36,846 nucleotides of DNA from Priestia aryabhattai B8W22 (GTDB taxonomy: Bacteria; Bacillota; Bacilli; Bacillales; Bacillaceae_H). The DNA lies in NCBI RefSeq assembly GCF_000956595.1, contig NZ_JYOO01000045.1, positions 1 to 36,846 of the forward strand, given 5' to 3'. Made by a program: the position numbers and the translations under genes. Each line of letters starts with the position of its first letter. Positions within the stretch are counted from its first letter, which is position 1. Below, one piece after another: positions 15,320 to 24,761 of the stretch. The notes below the pieces were generated by a model, which was not told the DNA's origin, made no database searches, and worked only from the letters and a program-made list of their open reading frames with translations.

Positions 15320-15751
15320 ATGCTTTCACGCACATCTTCTGTTAATTATATAGAAATTAATTCCTTGTCGGCGAGCTCTTTTTGCCAAATTGGAGATTCA
15401 ACAGAAATTCACCTACTCAATAAAGCTTTAGCTGATCGGAGACAATACCCGTTTTTCTACGGCAGAGAAGGAAATTTTGATGATTATGCTATCTTTAGTG
15501 AGCCTATTCCCCATGGCGATTACGAACCTATTCCCGTTCAAATATGGAATGAAATACCTTTGATACGCGTTAACAGAATTGATATAAAAGGATGTTCATT
15601 CTCGTCAGTTATTCATGTGGGCTCAACGTGCAATGTTTATGCAGAAGCTCGCATTAAGCATATTCGTGAACTGATCAACGATGAACCTTCAAAGGAAGCT
15701 GAAACAGGAACATCAAACAGCCCTACTTCACAAGCTCGCAGCGATGATTGA
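15320..15751 (+). CDS. gerPE: Spore germination protein GerPE
   Basis: A 143-residue GerP protein that carries the family motif twice. The first copy is near residues 6-33 (NYIEINSLSASSFCQIGDST) and the second near 92-118 (IDIKGCSFSSVIHVGSTCN), joined by a segment with PFFYGREGNFDDYAIF. The C-terminus is low-complexity (ETGTSNSPTSQARSDD). The start ATG is preceded by AAAGGAGCG. It is transcribed with gerPA-D; gerPF follows after 60 bp. Confidence 0.9.
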   Translation: MLSRTSSVNYIEINSLSASSFCQIGDSTEIHLLNKALADRRQYPFFYGREGNFDDYAIFSEPIPHGDYEPIPVQIWNEIPLIRVNRIDIKGCSFSSVIHVGSTCNVYAEARIKHIRELINDEPSKEAETGTSNSPTSQARSDD

Positions 15752-15811
15752 ACCTTTTAAGAAGCTGCTCATATATTAAATTAATATCACGAAAAAAAGG
15801 GTGTGAACTTC

Positions 15812-16030
15812 ATGCCAGCAATAATTGGACCCGTTAGTATCATGAGCGTCGGAGGCGGTGTCGTAACGTTTGGAGATACGTTCTATGTTTCTCCAAAAAG
15901 CGCTGCTAAAACAGCCTCAGGCTCCGGTTCTTTAAATACAGGGAACTTTGTTAATACCAATAACGGCATTTCAGGAACAAATACGTTAGATCCAGATTTA
16001 TTTGATCAAAATATAGCAGCAAACGCTTAA
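15812..16030 (+). CDS. gerPF: Spore germination protein GerPF
   Basis: A 72-residue paralogue of GerPA and the last gene of the operon. It begins MPAIIGPVSIMSVGGGVVTF, has GDTFYVSPKSAAKTASGSGS, and ends DPDLFDQNIAANA. The ATG at 15812 gives the same MPAI start as GerPA and sits a similar distance from AAAAGGGTG; an in-frame GTG at 15803 is less likely. The terminator follows directly after the stop. Confidence 0.92.
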   Translation: MPAIIGPVSIMSVGGGVVTFGDTFYVSPKSAAKTASGSGSLNTGNFVNTNNGISGTNTLDPDLFDQNIAANA

Positions 16031-16073
16031 AAAAACCCCTTATCTTTGCTATTAAAGCGGATAAGGGGTTTTT
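16031..16073. terminator. Bidirectional terminator between gerPF and yisB
   Basis: AAAAACCCCTTATC (16031-16044) pairs perfectly with GATAAGGGGTTTTT (16060-16073), flanked by A- and T-runs. It serves the converging gerP and addBA-sbcDC-yisB units. Confidence 0.93.
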
Positions 16074-16076
16074 TAT

Positions 16077-16382
16077 TCACTTGGATTTTCGGCTGTTTGA
16101 TTTTTTGGTTTTAGGTAATTTAGAAGAAGGCTGTTTACGAATCCATTTAATAAAAGAGCTAATTTTAGAATCAGCTTGTAATAAAGAAATCGTATTAAGA
16201 CGAATGGCTAATTCATCATTTGTGTATAACGCATGAATTTGTTTATGACACGGAATACATAAGTTTGCCGTCGGTTCAAACGCTCCGCCCATTTCCTTTG
16301 GCGTTAAATGATGTACGGTCGTCAAGACATCCTGCCTTCCGCATAATTCGCATGTTCCTATTCGCCTGTCTTTTTTCTTCAT
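16077..16382 (-). CDS. yisB: Small HNH-endonuclease-domain protein YisB
   Basis: A 101-residue protein with a zinc-binding HNH fold: CELCG near residue 11, VHHLTPKEMGG with the catalytic-type His pair (about 28-38), and NLCIPCHKQIHALYTN (about 41-56). The C-terminus is Lys/Ser-rich and basic. The four cysteines and HH...H pattern fit an intact HNH nuclease domain, but no substrate is known. It begins 14 bp after sbcC and is the last gene of the repair operon, the position of B. subtilis yisB. AAGGAAA precedes its ATG. Confidence 0.85.
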   Translation of the reverse strand: MKKKDRRIGTCELCGRQDVLTTVHHLTPKEMGGAFEPTANLCIPCHKQIHALYTNDELAIRLNTISLLQADSKISSFIKWIRKQPSSKLPKTKKSNSRKSK

Positions 16383-16396
16383 ATAGATTTCCTTCC

Positions 16397-19300
16397 CTAT
16401 AAAGTTTCTACTCTTACACTAGTTCCTTTGCCAGAAGGCTCGGATGGCTCCACAATCAAACGTTTTGGCAGCCGAGCCCGAAGTTCTTGCACGTGACTGA
16501 TGACTCCAATTGATAAATTATTGGACTGAAGTTTTTCAAGCGCCGTAACCACGGTATCAAGAAGCTCGCCATCAAGCGTTCCAAATCCTTCATCTAAAAA
16601 GAAAAACTGCAGTGGATATTCTCCTCTTAGCTGTATTTGTGCAGATAATGAAAGGGCCAGAGCGAGGGAAGTTAAAAATGTTTCGCCTCCTGATAAAGTT
16701 GAAACCGGACGTTTTACGCCTCCATTTGCATCATCTCTCATGATAAAGCCGCCTTGTGAATCAACTTCAATCGCATAGCGCTGGCGTGTTAATATACCCA
16801 GACGCTCCGAAGCATCTCGGCTAACGGACATCAGCTGCTCTTCAGCAATATATTCCACAAAAGCATTTCCTTTAAATACTGTTTGAAGCTTCTGATACTG
16901 TTCAAATAAAGCTTGTTTTTCTTCACGGTCTTGTTCAAGCACCAAAAATCGCTCATGTCGTTCTTTGACGCTTTTTAACGTTTGCTCAGCTGCTCCCTTG
17001 AGCTGAACGGCTTCTTTCACAGCTGCTTTTATATCATGAAGCAGCTGCTGAGTTTCTTCAAATTGCTGCTCTTCTATGGACTGGTGATTCAGCTGGATAT
17101 TTAACTGTTCAATTGATAACTTCATCTGTTTTATGTTGTCCCAATAAGCCTGAACAGTTTCATCCAACAATTTCATCTCATCATGTGATAACAGAGCTTG
17201 CTGAACTTCTTTTCCTTCACTGAATAAAGAATTCCCTATCGCTTCTTTCCATTTTTCAGCTGCTTTTTTATACTGGATATGAGCTGTCTCTAGGGATTCG
17301 CTCGCTGCTTTTTCATCCATTTGCAGCGTTTGATACGCTTTTTGAACAGTCTGCCAATGTTGATACGCCTGTTGTTCATTCGTCTCTAACTCCGCAAGTA
17401 AAAAAACTGTTTTTTGCAGCGCCTGTTCAATATCTTCTTGATCTGTAAGCGTACGCAAGCGTTCAATTTGTGAGTGAACAAGAGATTGTTTATGAGACAG
17501 CATTGCTTTTAATTCGGTAAATTCTTTTTCGCCCGCATATTTTTCTTCTTTTAGACGTTCGATTTTCTTTTGCTGATTTTCAAAAAATACGCTGCTTTTT
17601 TCAATTCGAGCCTTTATTGTCTGCTCTTCTTTTTCTCTTTCAGTCAGCTTTTCGTTAATTTTCTCCATCTCTTCAAATACAAAGGAAGGATAGTCTTGTT
17701 GAAAAGCTTCTTTTCCTGCTTGTAGCGCTTGTTTTTGCTGATTGACTTTTCTTTCTAATTCAGCTTGTTCTTTTTGATAATGAGCAAGCTCTAATTCAAT
17801 CTTTTCAAGACTTTGCTGGACTTTCTGTACCTGCCCAAGAATTGATTGCTGCTTTTCACTTACCTGCAAATAATCCTGCTCAAGAGATTTGATTTCAACT
17901 TCTATTTTCTTAGCATACTGGCCAAAGGCATCTATACCCATTTCTCCTAAAGCAGGAACTTCGCCAGCTTCGTTCATAAACCCAGCTAAATCAGGTATCT
18001 TTTCAACAAGAGGTTTAGCTAGCTGTTCAAGCTGCATTTTAAGCGATGAATAGCTAAATCGCTGTTCTCGCAAGTGATTGACTTGATCTTCGAACTGATC
18101 CGCTGATTCTACTGTACCATTTTCTTCTTCTTGGTTTAACACGGGGTTAGGATGATGCTCAGAGCCACAAACTGGACAAGGCTCTCCTTTAGTCAGCTGT
18201 TCAGCTAATTGATGAGCCAGACGATGTGACCATTCTTTTTCTTTGCGTCTTTTTAGATCACTCATTAAATGATCCGCCTGTTGAAAAAGCTGCTGAAACT
18301 CTTTTTCCCGCTCACATACAGTGTGATACAAGCCTTGAATATCTGAAAATAACTCTTTACTTCGTTCTATTGTTTGCTGATATCTCTCTTGGTGTGTTTG
18401 TTTTTGTGTATGCAAATGCTGAAGCTGTTCCGCTTTTTCTTTATACGTTTTTTGGCCTTCATCTAGATTTTTTTTATCATTATTCCATACTTGATACCGG
18501 TAGAATGCTTGCTGAACAGCCTGCCGATAATCAGGTTGAATCTCCACTTTTGTTAATGCTTCTTTCAACTCTTTTTGAAGGTTCAGACCTTGCTGATACC
18601 GCTTATCCGCTTCCATTAATTCATCATTTTTCGTTTGAAGTGCCTGCTGCTTTTGCTGAAGAGAGACTTCCGCTTCTTTTACTTCTTGCTGTCCATCTTT
18701 AATTTGTTTTTGAAGATCAGAAGCCTGTTGGAGCTGTTCTTTTTGAACAACTAATTTGGGCTGCTGTTCATTTTTATACAAGCGAGCCTGCTCATATAAG
18801 CTATTCGAACGCTTATATTCCTCACTTTTTTGAACAATTTGTGCTTTTAAATTTTCTACTTTATCTTCATAAAGCTTCTGCTGTTTTTCAGCTTGTTCAA
18901 AGGTTTCTAAATAAGGAAAAAGACGCTCAGCCTGCTGGGCTTTCATCAGCAAATCTTTCTTTTGTGTAATCTCCTCTTCCTGTCTAGAAGCATGTGCTAG
19001 CTTTTCTTCTAGCTGTGCTTTTTCCTGCTGCGCTTTCCAAAGAGACGCCTGCTGATCGTATCGCTCTTGCAAATCAGCAGCTTCTTTTTCTCGTTTTTCC
19101 AAAAGTACAATGCTATCACTTACAAGCTGCTCAGCTTCCGTTACTTTCTCTGTTGAAGCTTCACCTAATCCCGCTTGTTCTGCCGTGATTTTATCTAGGT
19201 CTGTTTTTAGCTGCTGAACTTGATAGCGTATTTTCTTACTAAGCTGATCTCCGTACTGCTCGAGATTAAAAAGACGCTGAAGCATTTGACGGCGTTCCGT

Positions 19301-19789
19301 CCCTTTTAACGATAAAAACTCTGCAAATTTTCCTTGTGGTAATACAACAGCTCTTGTAAAATCATCAATTGTTAAACCAAGAAGTTCCTGTACCTGCTGG
19401 TTTACATCATTTGTTTTATCCGCTAATACATACGTTTCATCTTCGATTTCAATCAATCGACTGGAAGCTGATTTCACACGCAGCTCATCCGTCCGTTTAA
19501 AGCTTCGTTCAACAGTATAGCGTTTTTTATGACTCGCGTTTTCCAGCTCGAACGTAAACGATACTTTCAGTTCATTTTCCCCGTGATTTAAAATTCCTTG
19601 TGTATTATTGGCTGCACGCTCTACTTTTCCGTATAAAGCTAGTGTAATGGCATCCAAAATGGAGGATTTCCCGCTTCCTGTAGGACCAAATATTCCGAAC
19701 ACACCGCCTGAACACAGCGCTTCAAAGTCGACAGTTTGTTTTTCTCTAAAACTGTGAAGTCCCGAAACGGTCAAGTTAATAGGTTTCAT
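16397..19789 (-). CDS. sbcC: Exonuclease SbcC, Rad50-like ATPase subunit
   Basis: An 1130-residue SMC-like ATPase that works with SbcD to cut hairpins and blocked DNA ends. It has the Walker A motif GPTGSGKSSIL (residues 35-45), long Gln/Glu/Lys-rich coiled coils, and a zinc-hook CPVC motif (GEPCPVCGSEHHP, near 537) at the coil apex. The C-terminal ABC signature is LSGGETFLTSLALALSL, with Walker B FFLDEGFGTLD. The length is typical for Bacillus SbcC. It overlaps the end of sbcD by four bases, so the two are translationally coupled. Confidence 0.96.
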   Translation of the reverse strand: MKPINLTVSGLHSFREKQTVDFEALCSGGVFGIFGPTGSGKSSILDAITLALYGKVERAANNTQGILNHGENELKVSFTFELENASHKKRYTVERSFKRTDELRVKSASSRLIEIEDETYVLADKTNDVNQQVQELLGLTIDDFTRAVVLPQGKFAEFLSLKGTERRQMLQRLFNLEQYGDQLSKKIRYQVQQLKTDLDKITAEQAGLGEASTEKVTEAEQLVSDSIVLLEKREKEAADLQERYDQQASLWKAQQEKAQLEEKLAHASRQEEEITQKKDLLMKAQQAERLFPYLETFEQAEKQQKLYEDKVENLKAQIVQKSEEYKRSNSLYEQARLYKNEQQPKLVVQKEQLQQASDLQKQIKDGQQEVKEAEVSLQQKQQALQTKNDELMEADKRYQQGLNLQKELKEALTKVEIQPDYRQAVQQAFYRYQVWNNDKKNLDEGQKTYKEKAEQLQHLHTQKQTHQERYQQTIERSKELFSDIQGLYHTVCEREKEFQQLFQQADHLMSDLKRRKEKEWSHRLAHQLAEQLTKGEPCPVCGSEHHPNPVLNQEEENGTVESADQFEDQVNHLREQRFSYSSLKMQLEQLAKPLVEKIPDLAGFMNEAGEVPALGEMGIDAFGQYAKKIEVEIKSLEQDYLQVSEKQQSILGQVQKVQQSLEKIELELAHYQKEQAELERKVNQQKQALQAGKEAFQQDYPSFVFEEMEKINEKLTEREKEEQTIKARIEKSSVFFENQQKKIERLKEEKYAGEKEFTELKAMLSHKQSLVHSQIERLRTLTDQEDIEQALQKTVFLLAELETNEQQAYQHWQTVQKAYQTLQMDEKAASESLETAHIQYKKAAEKWKEAIGNSLFSEGKEVQQALLSHDEMKLLDETVQAYWDNIKQMKLSIEQLNIQLNHQSIEEQQFEETQQLLHDIKAAVKEAVQLKGAAEQTLKSVKERHERFLVLEQDREEKQALFEQYQKLQTVFKGNAFVEYIAEEQLMSVSRDASERLGILTRQRYAIEVDSQGGFIMRDDANGGVKRPVSTLSGGETFLTSLALALSLSAQIQLRGEYPLQFFFLDEGFGTLDGELLDTVVTALEKLQSNNLSIGVISHVQELRARLPKRLIVEPSEPSGKGTSVRVETL

Positions 19790-20970
19790 TTTTCATCCTC
19801 CTTTCCCGATATTTCTTCGTCGTTAATTAAGGTTAAAAACAGTTTGACTAATTCAGTATCAGGTGCCCCTCCGCCGGTTTGCCTGCTGTAGAACTTTGTA
19901 AACAGTTCTTCGATTGGCACTTCGCGCTGTGAACGTGTTTCATTTGCTAGTTCTTCTGCTTTGAATACCGGACGAATATGAATAAAGCCTGGATGAAGCT
20001 TACGAAGTCGATGGATTTCTTCTAGAGAAAGTGCATCTTCTACGTGAACTTCTAAATCGACCCATGCCTGCGCATCTTTTTGCTCATCAAGCCATGTGTA
20101 TACTTCTGTCAATCCGTTTTTCGCTTTCCAACGCGTCAAAGGCTTTCCGCTAGATAATGGAATTTCAGTCATTTCAACCTCTTTTCCTGGCTTAGCATCT
20201 AAAATGCTCACGGACTTTGCGTATCCTGATTCTGAAAAGCTGTAAGCAAGAGGTGAACCAGAATATCTGGCAAGGGTGTGGGCGCGATTGATCATTTGCG
20301 GGCGATGCAAATGTCCTAGAGCTACATATTGAGCATTAGCAGGTAAACTAGTTGCCGCCACTGTATAAGCTCCTCCTACTTCAATGGGACGTTCTGAGTC
20401 CGTTGAACTTCCGCCTGCTACGTAAATATGACTCATGGCAATATTAACGGTATCCGTTGTGAACTGCTCGCTCATTTTATCGAAAATACCTTTTACTCTG
20501 GCATCATATGAATTTCGAAGAGCCAGCTCATCATTTTCTTCTGCTAACAGCTCCTTTAACCTTGATTCAGATGGGTAAGGAAGAGCCGCAACCTTTAATA
20601 TTTCATCTGATGTAGGAATGTGAATGCTTTCTACATCGGTAGTAGGCAAACCAAGAAGCCTAATATTTTGGTGAACAGCTAATGGAGAAGCCGCCGACAG
20701 CCGATCCGGGTTATCATGATTACCTGCAATAACAATAATCGGACGTTTTCCATTGTTGCTCAACCTAGACATACTTTCGTAAAAAAGCTGTTCTGCCGCT
20801 GCTGGAGGGTTAACCGTATCAAAGGCATCTCCCGCCATGAGAATAGCATCTACCTTTTCCTCTTCCACAATGTCTGCCAGTTCATCTAAAAACTGTGCTT
20901 GCTCAGCCAGTCGGCTTCGTCCTTCTAGCGTTCGCCCCAAATGCCAATCCGCTGTATGTAATAAACGCAT
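19786..20970 (-). CDS. sbcD: Exonuclease SbcD, Mre11-like nuclease subunit
   Basis: A 394-residue metallophosphoesterase nuclease. The metal-binding motifs are in order: LLHTADWHLGRTLEG (residues 3-17), MAGDAFDT (about 45-52), IAGNHDNPDRLSA (about 81-93), MSHIYVAGG, and ALGHLHRPQ. The C-terminal part is the capping/SbcC-binding domain. The start ATG is preceded by AAGGAGAGAGTAAC. It follows addA by 53 bp, a gap that holds a hairpin able to limit readthrough. Confidence 0.95.
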   Translation of the reverse strand: MRLLHTADWHLGRTLEGRSRLAEQAQFLDELADIVEEEKVDAILMAGDAFDTVNPPAAAEQLFYESMSRLSNNGKRPIIVIAGNHDNPDRLSAASPLAVHQNIRLLGLPTTDVESIHIPTSDEILKVAALPYPSESRLKELLAEENDELALRNSYDARVKGIFDKMSEQFTTDTVNIAMSHIYVAGGSSTDSERPIEVGGAYTVAATSLPANAQYVALGHLHRPQMINRAHTLARYSGSPLAYSFSESGYAKSVSILDAKPGKEVEMTEIPLSSGKPLTRWKAKNGLTEVYTWLDEQKDAQAWVDLEVHVEDALSLEEIHRLRKLHPGFIHIRPVFKAEELANETRSQREVPIEELFTKFYSRQTGGGAPDTELVKLFLTLINDEEISGKEDEK

Positions 20971-20991
20971 GTTACTCTCTCCTTATTGGTG

Positions 20992-21023
20992 AAAAAGAAG
21001 AAGACCAGCGCCTTCTTCTTTTT
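20992..21023 (-). terminator. Intra-operon hairpin between addA and sbcD
   Basis: AAAAAGAAGAAG (20992-21003) pairs perfectly with CTTCTTCTTTTT (21012-21023) with an eight-base loop, directly after the addA stop. On the minus strand the stem ends in five Ts and then CACC, so it is probably a partial terminator or a processing/stability element. Confidence 0.6.
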
Positions 21024-24000
21024 TTATATTTCAACAGCATGTCCACCATCTAAAAAGTACAGATAGCGATGCTGCACAGGTTGTTTTACAATCCGCTCAA
21101 TGGCCTTTGCGTAAAGCTCTAACTGAATGCGGTATCTTTCAATTAGAAACGGTTTTGCTCGTTCAAAATCTCCTTGAAAACGATCCGAAATATTATCCGT
21201 TTTAAAATCAAGTAAAACGAGGCCCTCTTCCGTTTCATATAGACAATCAATAATACCTTGCACTAAAATCGTTTCGTCTTCCTGCTCCCAATGATCATAG
21301 ATTTCTTTAGCAGAGGCACCTAAACTAAAAGGCATCTCTCTATAAACCGTGCGAGCCGTTCGAATATCTTGTGCAATGTCACTCTCTAAAAAAGCTGCTA
21401 CATCATTTGCATCAACGGCATCCGCTTGATCTTGCGTCAATAATTCTTTGGTAACCATTGATTGAATAAAGTCTTGAACCATATCAAGGGTATAAGCTTT
21501 ATTTAATGGAAGCTGCTGCATAACGGCATGTGTAGCTGTTCCTCTTTCCGCTCCTGTGAGAGATTTTTCTTGAAGAAACAGCGGACGGTTTTCAAGAGGT
21601 GCTTTAGATCTCCGAACGAGATCGTCGCTTCCACTTGCATCCGTCAGCTGCTGCTGCCTTTTTAGTTCAGAAACAGATTGCTTCGAACGATGAACGGAAG
21701 CTACACGATAATCATAAGACCAATTTAAGCGTCTATACACTTCGTCTTTATAATCGCTGTATTCTGAAACTGGCTCATGCTTTTGAAGAGCGTTCAAAAG
21801 CTCTTCATGGTGCTGCTGCTCTTCAAGGGGCTGTTCGGCTAAATCACCTGCTAATAACGTTGAAAGTTTCCAGCTTGAAGAGTGCTGATGAATCATCTCA
21901 GCCGGCTGGACCTCTCCTTCAACCATGTGACTAACATTTTGGTGACGAATTAAAGAAGGTCCAATCCAGTCTAAATAACATTTTGCATCTCTTCTCACGT
22001 GAGCCGGGAGCGTCCAATCTTCATGTGCCATAACCGAGCTCCATTGTCTGAGCTTTTCTTGTGCGTCTTTTACTGTTCCAACTAAAATAAGTTTTTCTTT
22101 CGCACGCGTCAAAGCTACGTATAATACCCGCATTTCCTCTGCCATGCTTTCTTTTTTCATTTTTTTCTTCATGGTCTGCTGAAGAAGAGTCGGGTACGTA
22201 ATACGCAGTTTCGGATCAATATATTTAGATCCAAAACCTAGTTCTTTATCGAGTAAATAAGCTTTATTCAAGTCCATCAAGTTAAACTGACGAGCAAGAC
22301 CAGCTACGAAAACAACAGGAAATTCAAGACCTTTACTGCTGTGGATCGTCATCAAACGCACCACATCTTCTTGTTCTCCCAGCGCTCGAGCAGCTCCTAA
22401 ATCGTTCCCTCGATCCTGCATCCGTTCAATAAAGCGTAAAAAGCGAAACAGACCTCTAAATGAAGTCGCCTCATACTGGCGAGCGCGATCGTAAAGAGCA
22501 CGTAAATTGGCTTGACGCTGTTTCCCGCCAGGAAGTCCGCCAACAAATTCAAAGAAACCCGTATCGCGGTAAATTTGCCATACTAGTTCTGACAAAGAGC
22601 TTTGTCTAGCTTGTGTTCTCCATGCTTTTAACTGCTCATAGAAATATTTTACTTTATCGCGAAGTTCTTCATCATCCGAAACCGCTAAGTACGTTTTTAA
22701 CGCATTGTAATACGTTCCTTTCTTTTGCTCCGCTCTCAGTGTAGCTAACTCTTCATCTGAAAGCCCTACTACCGGCGAGCGAAGAACAGAAGCTAACGGA
22801 ATGTCTTGATGCGGGTTATCTACTACTTTTAATAAAGACATCATAATCATCACTTCAGTAGCATCAAAATAACCTGTTGATAAATCGGCATAAATCGGAA
22901 CGCCTTCTTGTTTAAATTCATCCATAATCTGCGCAGCCCAAGGCATGGAACGAAGCAAAATAACAAAGTCACGATACGTCACGTTTCTCATGATATCGAG
23001 CTTGCGATCATATATTTGAAAACGGTTTTGAACGAGTTCTTTGATTTTGCGCGCCATTGCTCTTGCCTCTAACTGAGCGGTTTCAAGCTCCGCTTCTGAA
23101 AAAGCGACGAGAGAAGAATCCGCTTCTTCTTCCGCTCCTTCTTCTGCATTTTCTTTTGCAATCAGCAGAAGCTCCGTTTCCATTCCTTCCACTTTTGGAT
23201 ACGATGCTCCTAATTTTAAAGAAGCATCATCGTCATATGCAATTTCTCCGACTTCTTCATCCATCAGCTGATTAAAAATAAAGTTTGTAGCATCCAGCAC
23301 TTGGGAACGACTGCGGAAGTTTTTATTCAAATCGATGCGTTTTCCGAACTGGCGACCATCTTGCGTAAAGCGCTTGTACTTTGCTAAAAACAAAAATGGC
23401 TCCGCTAAACGAAAGCGGTAAATGGATTGTTTTACATCTCCAACCATAAATAAATTTCCTTGTTCTTCACTATCTCTCGTCACTAATTTAATCAGTGTTT
23501 CTTGAACCATATTTGTATCTTGATATTCGTCAACAAGCACCTCTTCAAACTGAGTGCGATATTTTTGGGCAATGGACGACGGCTTAAGCACTCCATCTTC
23601 TTTTACACTCAAGATTTGCAGGCAATAATGTTCTAAATCAGAAAAATCCACTAACCCTTTCTCTTTTTTAATGTGTTCATATCCTTCACCGAAGCGCTGA
23701 ACCAAAAAGATTAGCGTTTCAATAACGGGCTTCATTTTTTCAAAATCAGCCATGTAGCCGTGCAAAGGCCTAGAAAACAAATCAGCATGAAGTTTTTCAA
23801 GACTTGTCTTAGCTTTTTTGCGAAGCTCTCCGAAATCATCTAAAAGCTGCGAGTCGTATGCTTCTCCTTTACATGGCTTTAAACGAGTAAAATTCAAATT
23901 CTGCATTTCCTCATGCAAATCAGCAAAAGAATGTTTAGAAGCGCTGAGCAACCGATGAATTTGAGCCAGGTCTTCCTCTGCATTAACGGCGCGAGGAGCA

Positions 24001-24761
24001 GGCCCTCCTGGCAGCTTTGTTAGCTCTAAGCCCTGTTTTAAAATCGACTCAATACCCACGAGCTGCGTTGTTACTTCTTGTAAAAGAAAAGACAGAAACG
24101 GAAGTGAATCAATAGAAGAATCCTCTGTCACATCATATTGACTCACGATCATTTCAAGCCAGCCGTTTGGGTCAGGGTTAGATCTTGCAAAGTCATATAG
24201 CTTTCTTACCATAAACTGAATATCTAAGTCATTTCTGTCACTTGTATAACGATCAATTAAATCAAAGAATCGCTCGTTCTGTTCAATACTGTACTGCTCT
24301 TCAAACAATTCTTCTAATACTTCTTCCCGCAGAAGATCCGCTTCCGTATCATCTGCAATCCGAAAACCAGGGTCTACATCGATTAAATAATAATACGTTC
24401 GAATAACTTCTAAACAAAAAGAATGGAGCGTAGAAATCGACGCACGGTTTAATAAATTAAGCTGTCTGCGCAAGTGTAAAGAAGATGGATTCTTTTTTAA
24501 CTCTTTTTCCAATGCTTCTCCAATTCGATTTCTCATTTCGGCTGCAGAAGCATTTGTAAACGTAGCAACTAGTAATCTATCAACATCGATTGGTTCCTCG
24601 CCCATCGTAATCTTTTTAATAATACGTTCGACTAAAACCGCTGTTTTTCCTGAGCCAGCCGCCGCGGCTACTAATATATCTTGACCGGATGAAACAATGG
24701 CGTTCCACTGGTCATCCGTCCACTGGGAGTCGGCCGGTTTTACGTGTATATCTTCACTCAT
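21024..24761 (-). CDS. addA: ATP-dependent helicase/nuclease subunit A (AddA)
   Basis: A 1245-residue UvrD-type helicase-nuclease of the AddAB complex, the Gram-positive counterpart of RecBCD, which resects double-strand breaks for RecA. Walker A AAAAGSGKT is at residues 32-40. The helicase motifs include VDEYQDTN (about 412), VGDVKQSIYRFR, and the C-terminal TIHSSKGLEFPVVF and EEMRVLYVALTRAKE. The C-terminal nuclease domain has VQGIIDCLY...LLDFKTDN near 1175. The start ATG overlaps the end of addB by eight bases and follows AGGAGG. Confidence 0.97.
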   Translation of the reverse strand: MSEDIHVKPADSQWTDDQWNAIVSSGQDILVAAAAGSGKTAVLVERIIKKITMGEEPIDVDRLLVATFTNASAAEMRNRIGEALEKELKKNPSSLHLRRQLNLLNRASISTLHSFCLEVIRTYYYLIDVDPGFRIADDTEADLLREEVLEELFEEQYSIEQNERFFDLIDRYTSDRNDLDIQFMVRKLYDFARSNPDPNGWLEMIVSQYDVTEDSSIDSLPFLSFLLQEVTTQLVGIESILKQGLELTKLPGGPAPRAVNAEEDLAQIHRLLSASKHSFADLHEEMQNLNFTRLKPCKGEAYDSQLLDDFGELRKKAKTSLEKLHADLFSRPLHGYMADFEKMKPVIETLIFLVQRFGEGYEHIKKEKGLVDFSDLEHYCLQILSVKEDGVLKPSSIAQKYRTQFEEVLVDEYQDTNMVQETLIKLVTRDSEEQGNLFMVGDVKQSIYRFRLAEPFLFLAKYKRFTQDGRQFGKRIDLNKNFRSRSQVLDATNFIFNQLMDEEVGEIAYDDDASLKLGASYPKVEGMETELLLIAKENAEEGAEEEADSSLVAFSEAELETAQLEARAMARKIKELVQNRFQIYDRKLDIMRNVTYRDFVILLRSMPWAAQIMDEFKQEGVPIYADLSTGYFDATEVMIMMSLLKVVDNPHQDIPLASVLRSPVVGLSDEELATLRAEQKKGTYYNALKTYLAVSDDEELRDKVKYFYEQLKAWRTQARQSSLSELVWQIYRDTGFFEFVGGLPGGKQRQANLRALYDRARQYEATSFRGLFRFLRFIERMQDRGNDLGAARALGEQEDVVRLMTIHSSKGLEFPVVFVAGLARQFNLMDLNKAYLLDKELGFGSKYIDPKLRITYPTLLQQTMKKKMKKESMAEEMRVLYVALTRAKEKLILVGTVKDAQEKLRQWSSVMAHEDWTLPAHVRRDAKCYLDWIGPSLIRHQNVSHMVEGEVQPAEMIHQHSSSWKLSTLLAGDLAEQPLEEQQHHEELLNALQKHEPVSEYSDYKDEVYRRLNWSYDYRVASVHRSKQSVSELKRQQQLTDASGSDDLVRRSKAPLENRPLFLQEKSLTGAERGTATHAVMQQLPLNKAYTLDMVQDFIQSMVTKELLTQDQADAVDANDVAAFLESDIAQDIRTARTVYREMPFSLGASAKEIYDHWEQEDETILVQGIIDCLYETEEGLVLLDFKTDNISDRFQGDFERAKPFLIERYRIQLELYAKAIERIVKQPVQHRYLYFLDGGHAVEI

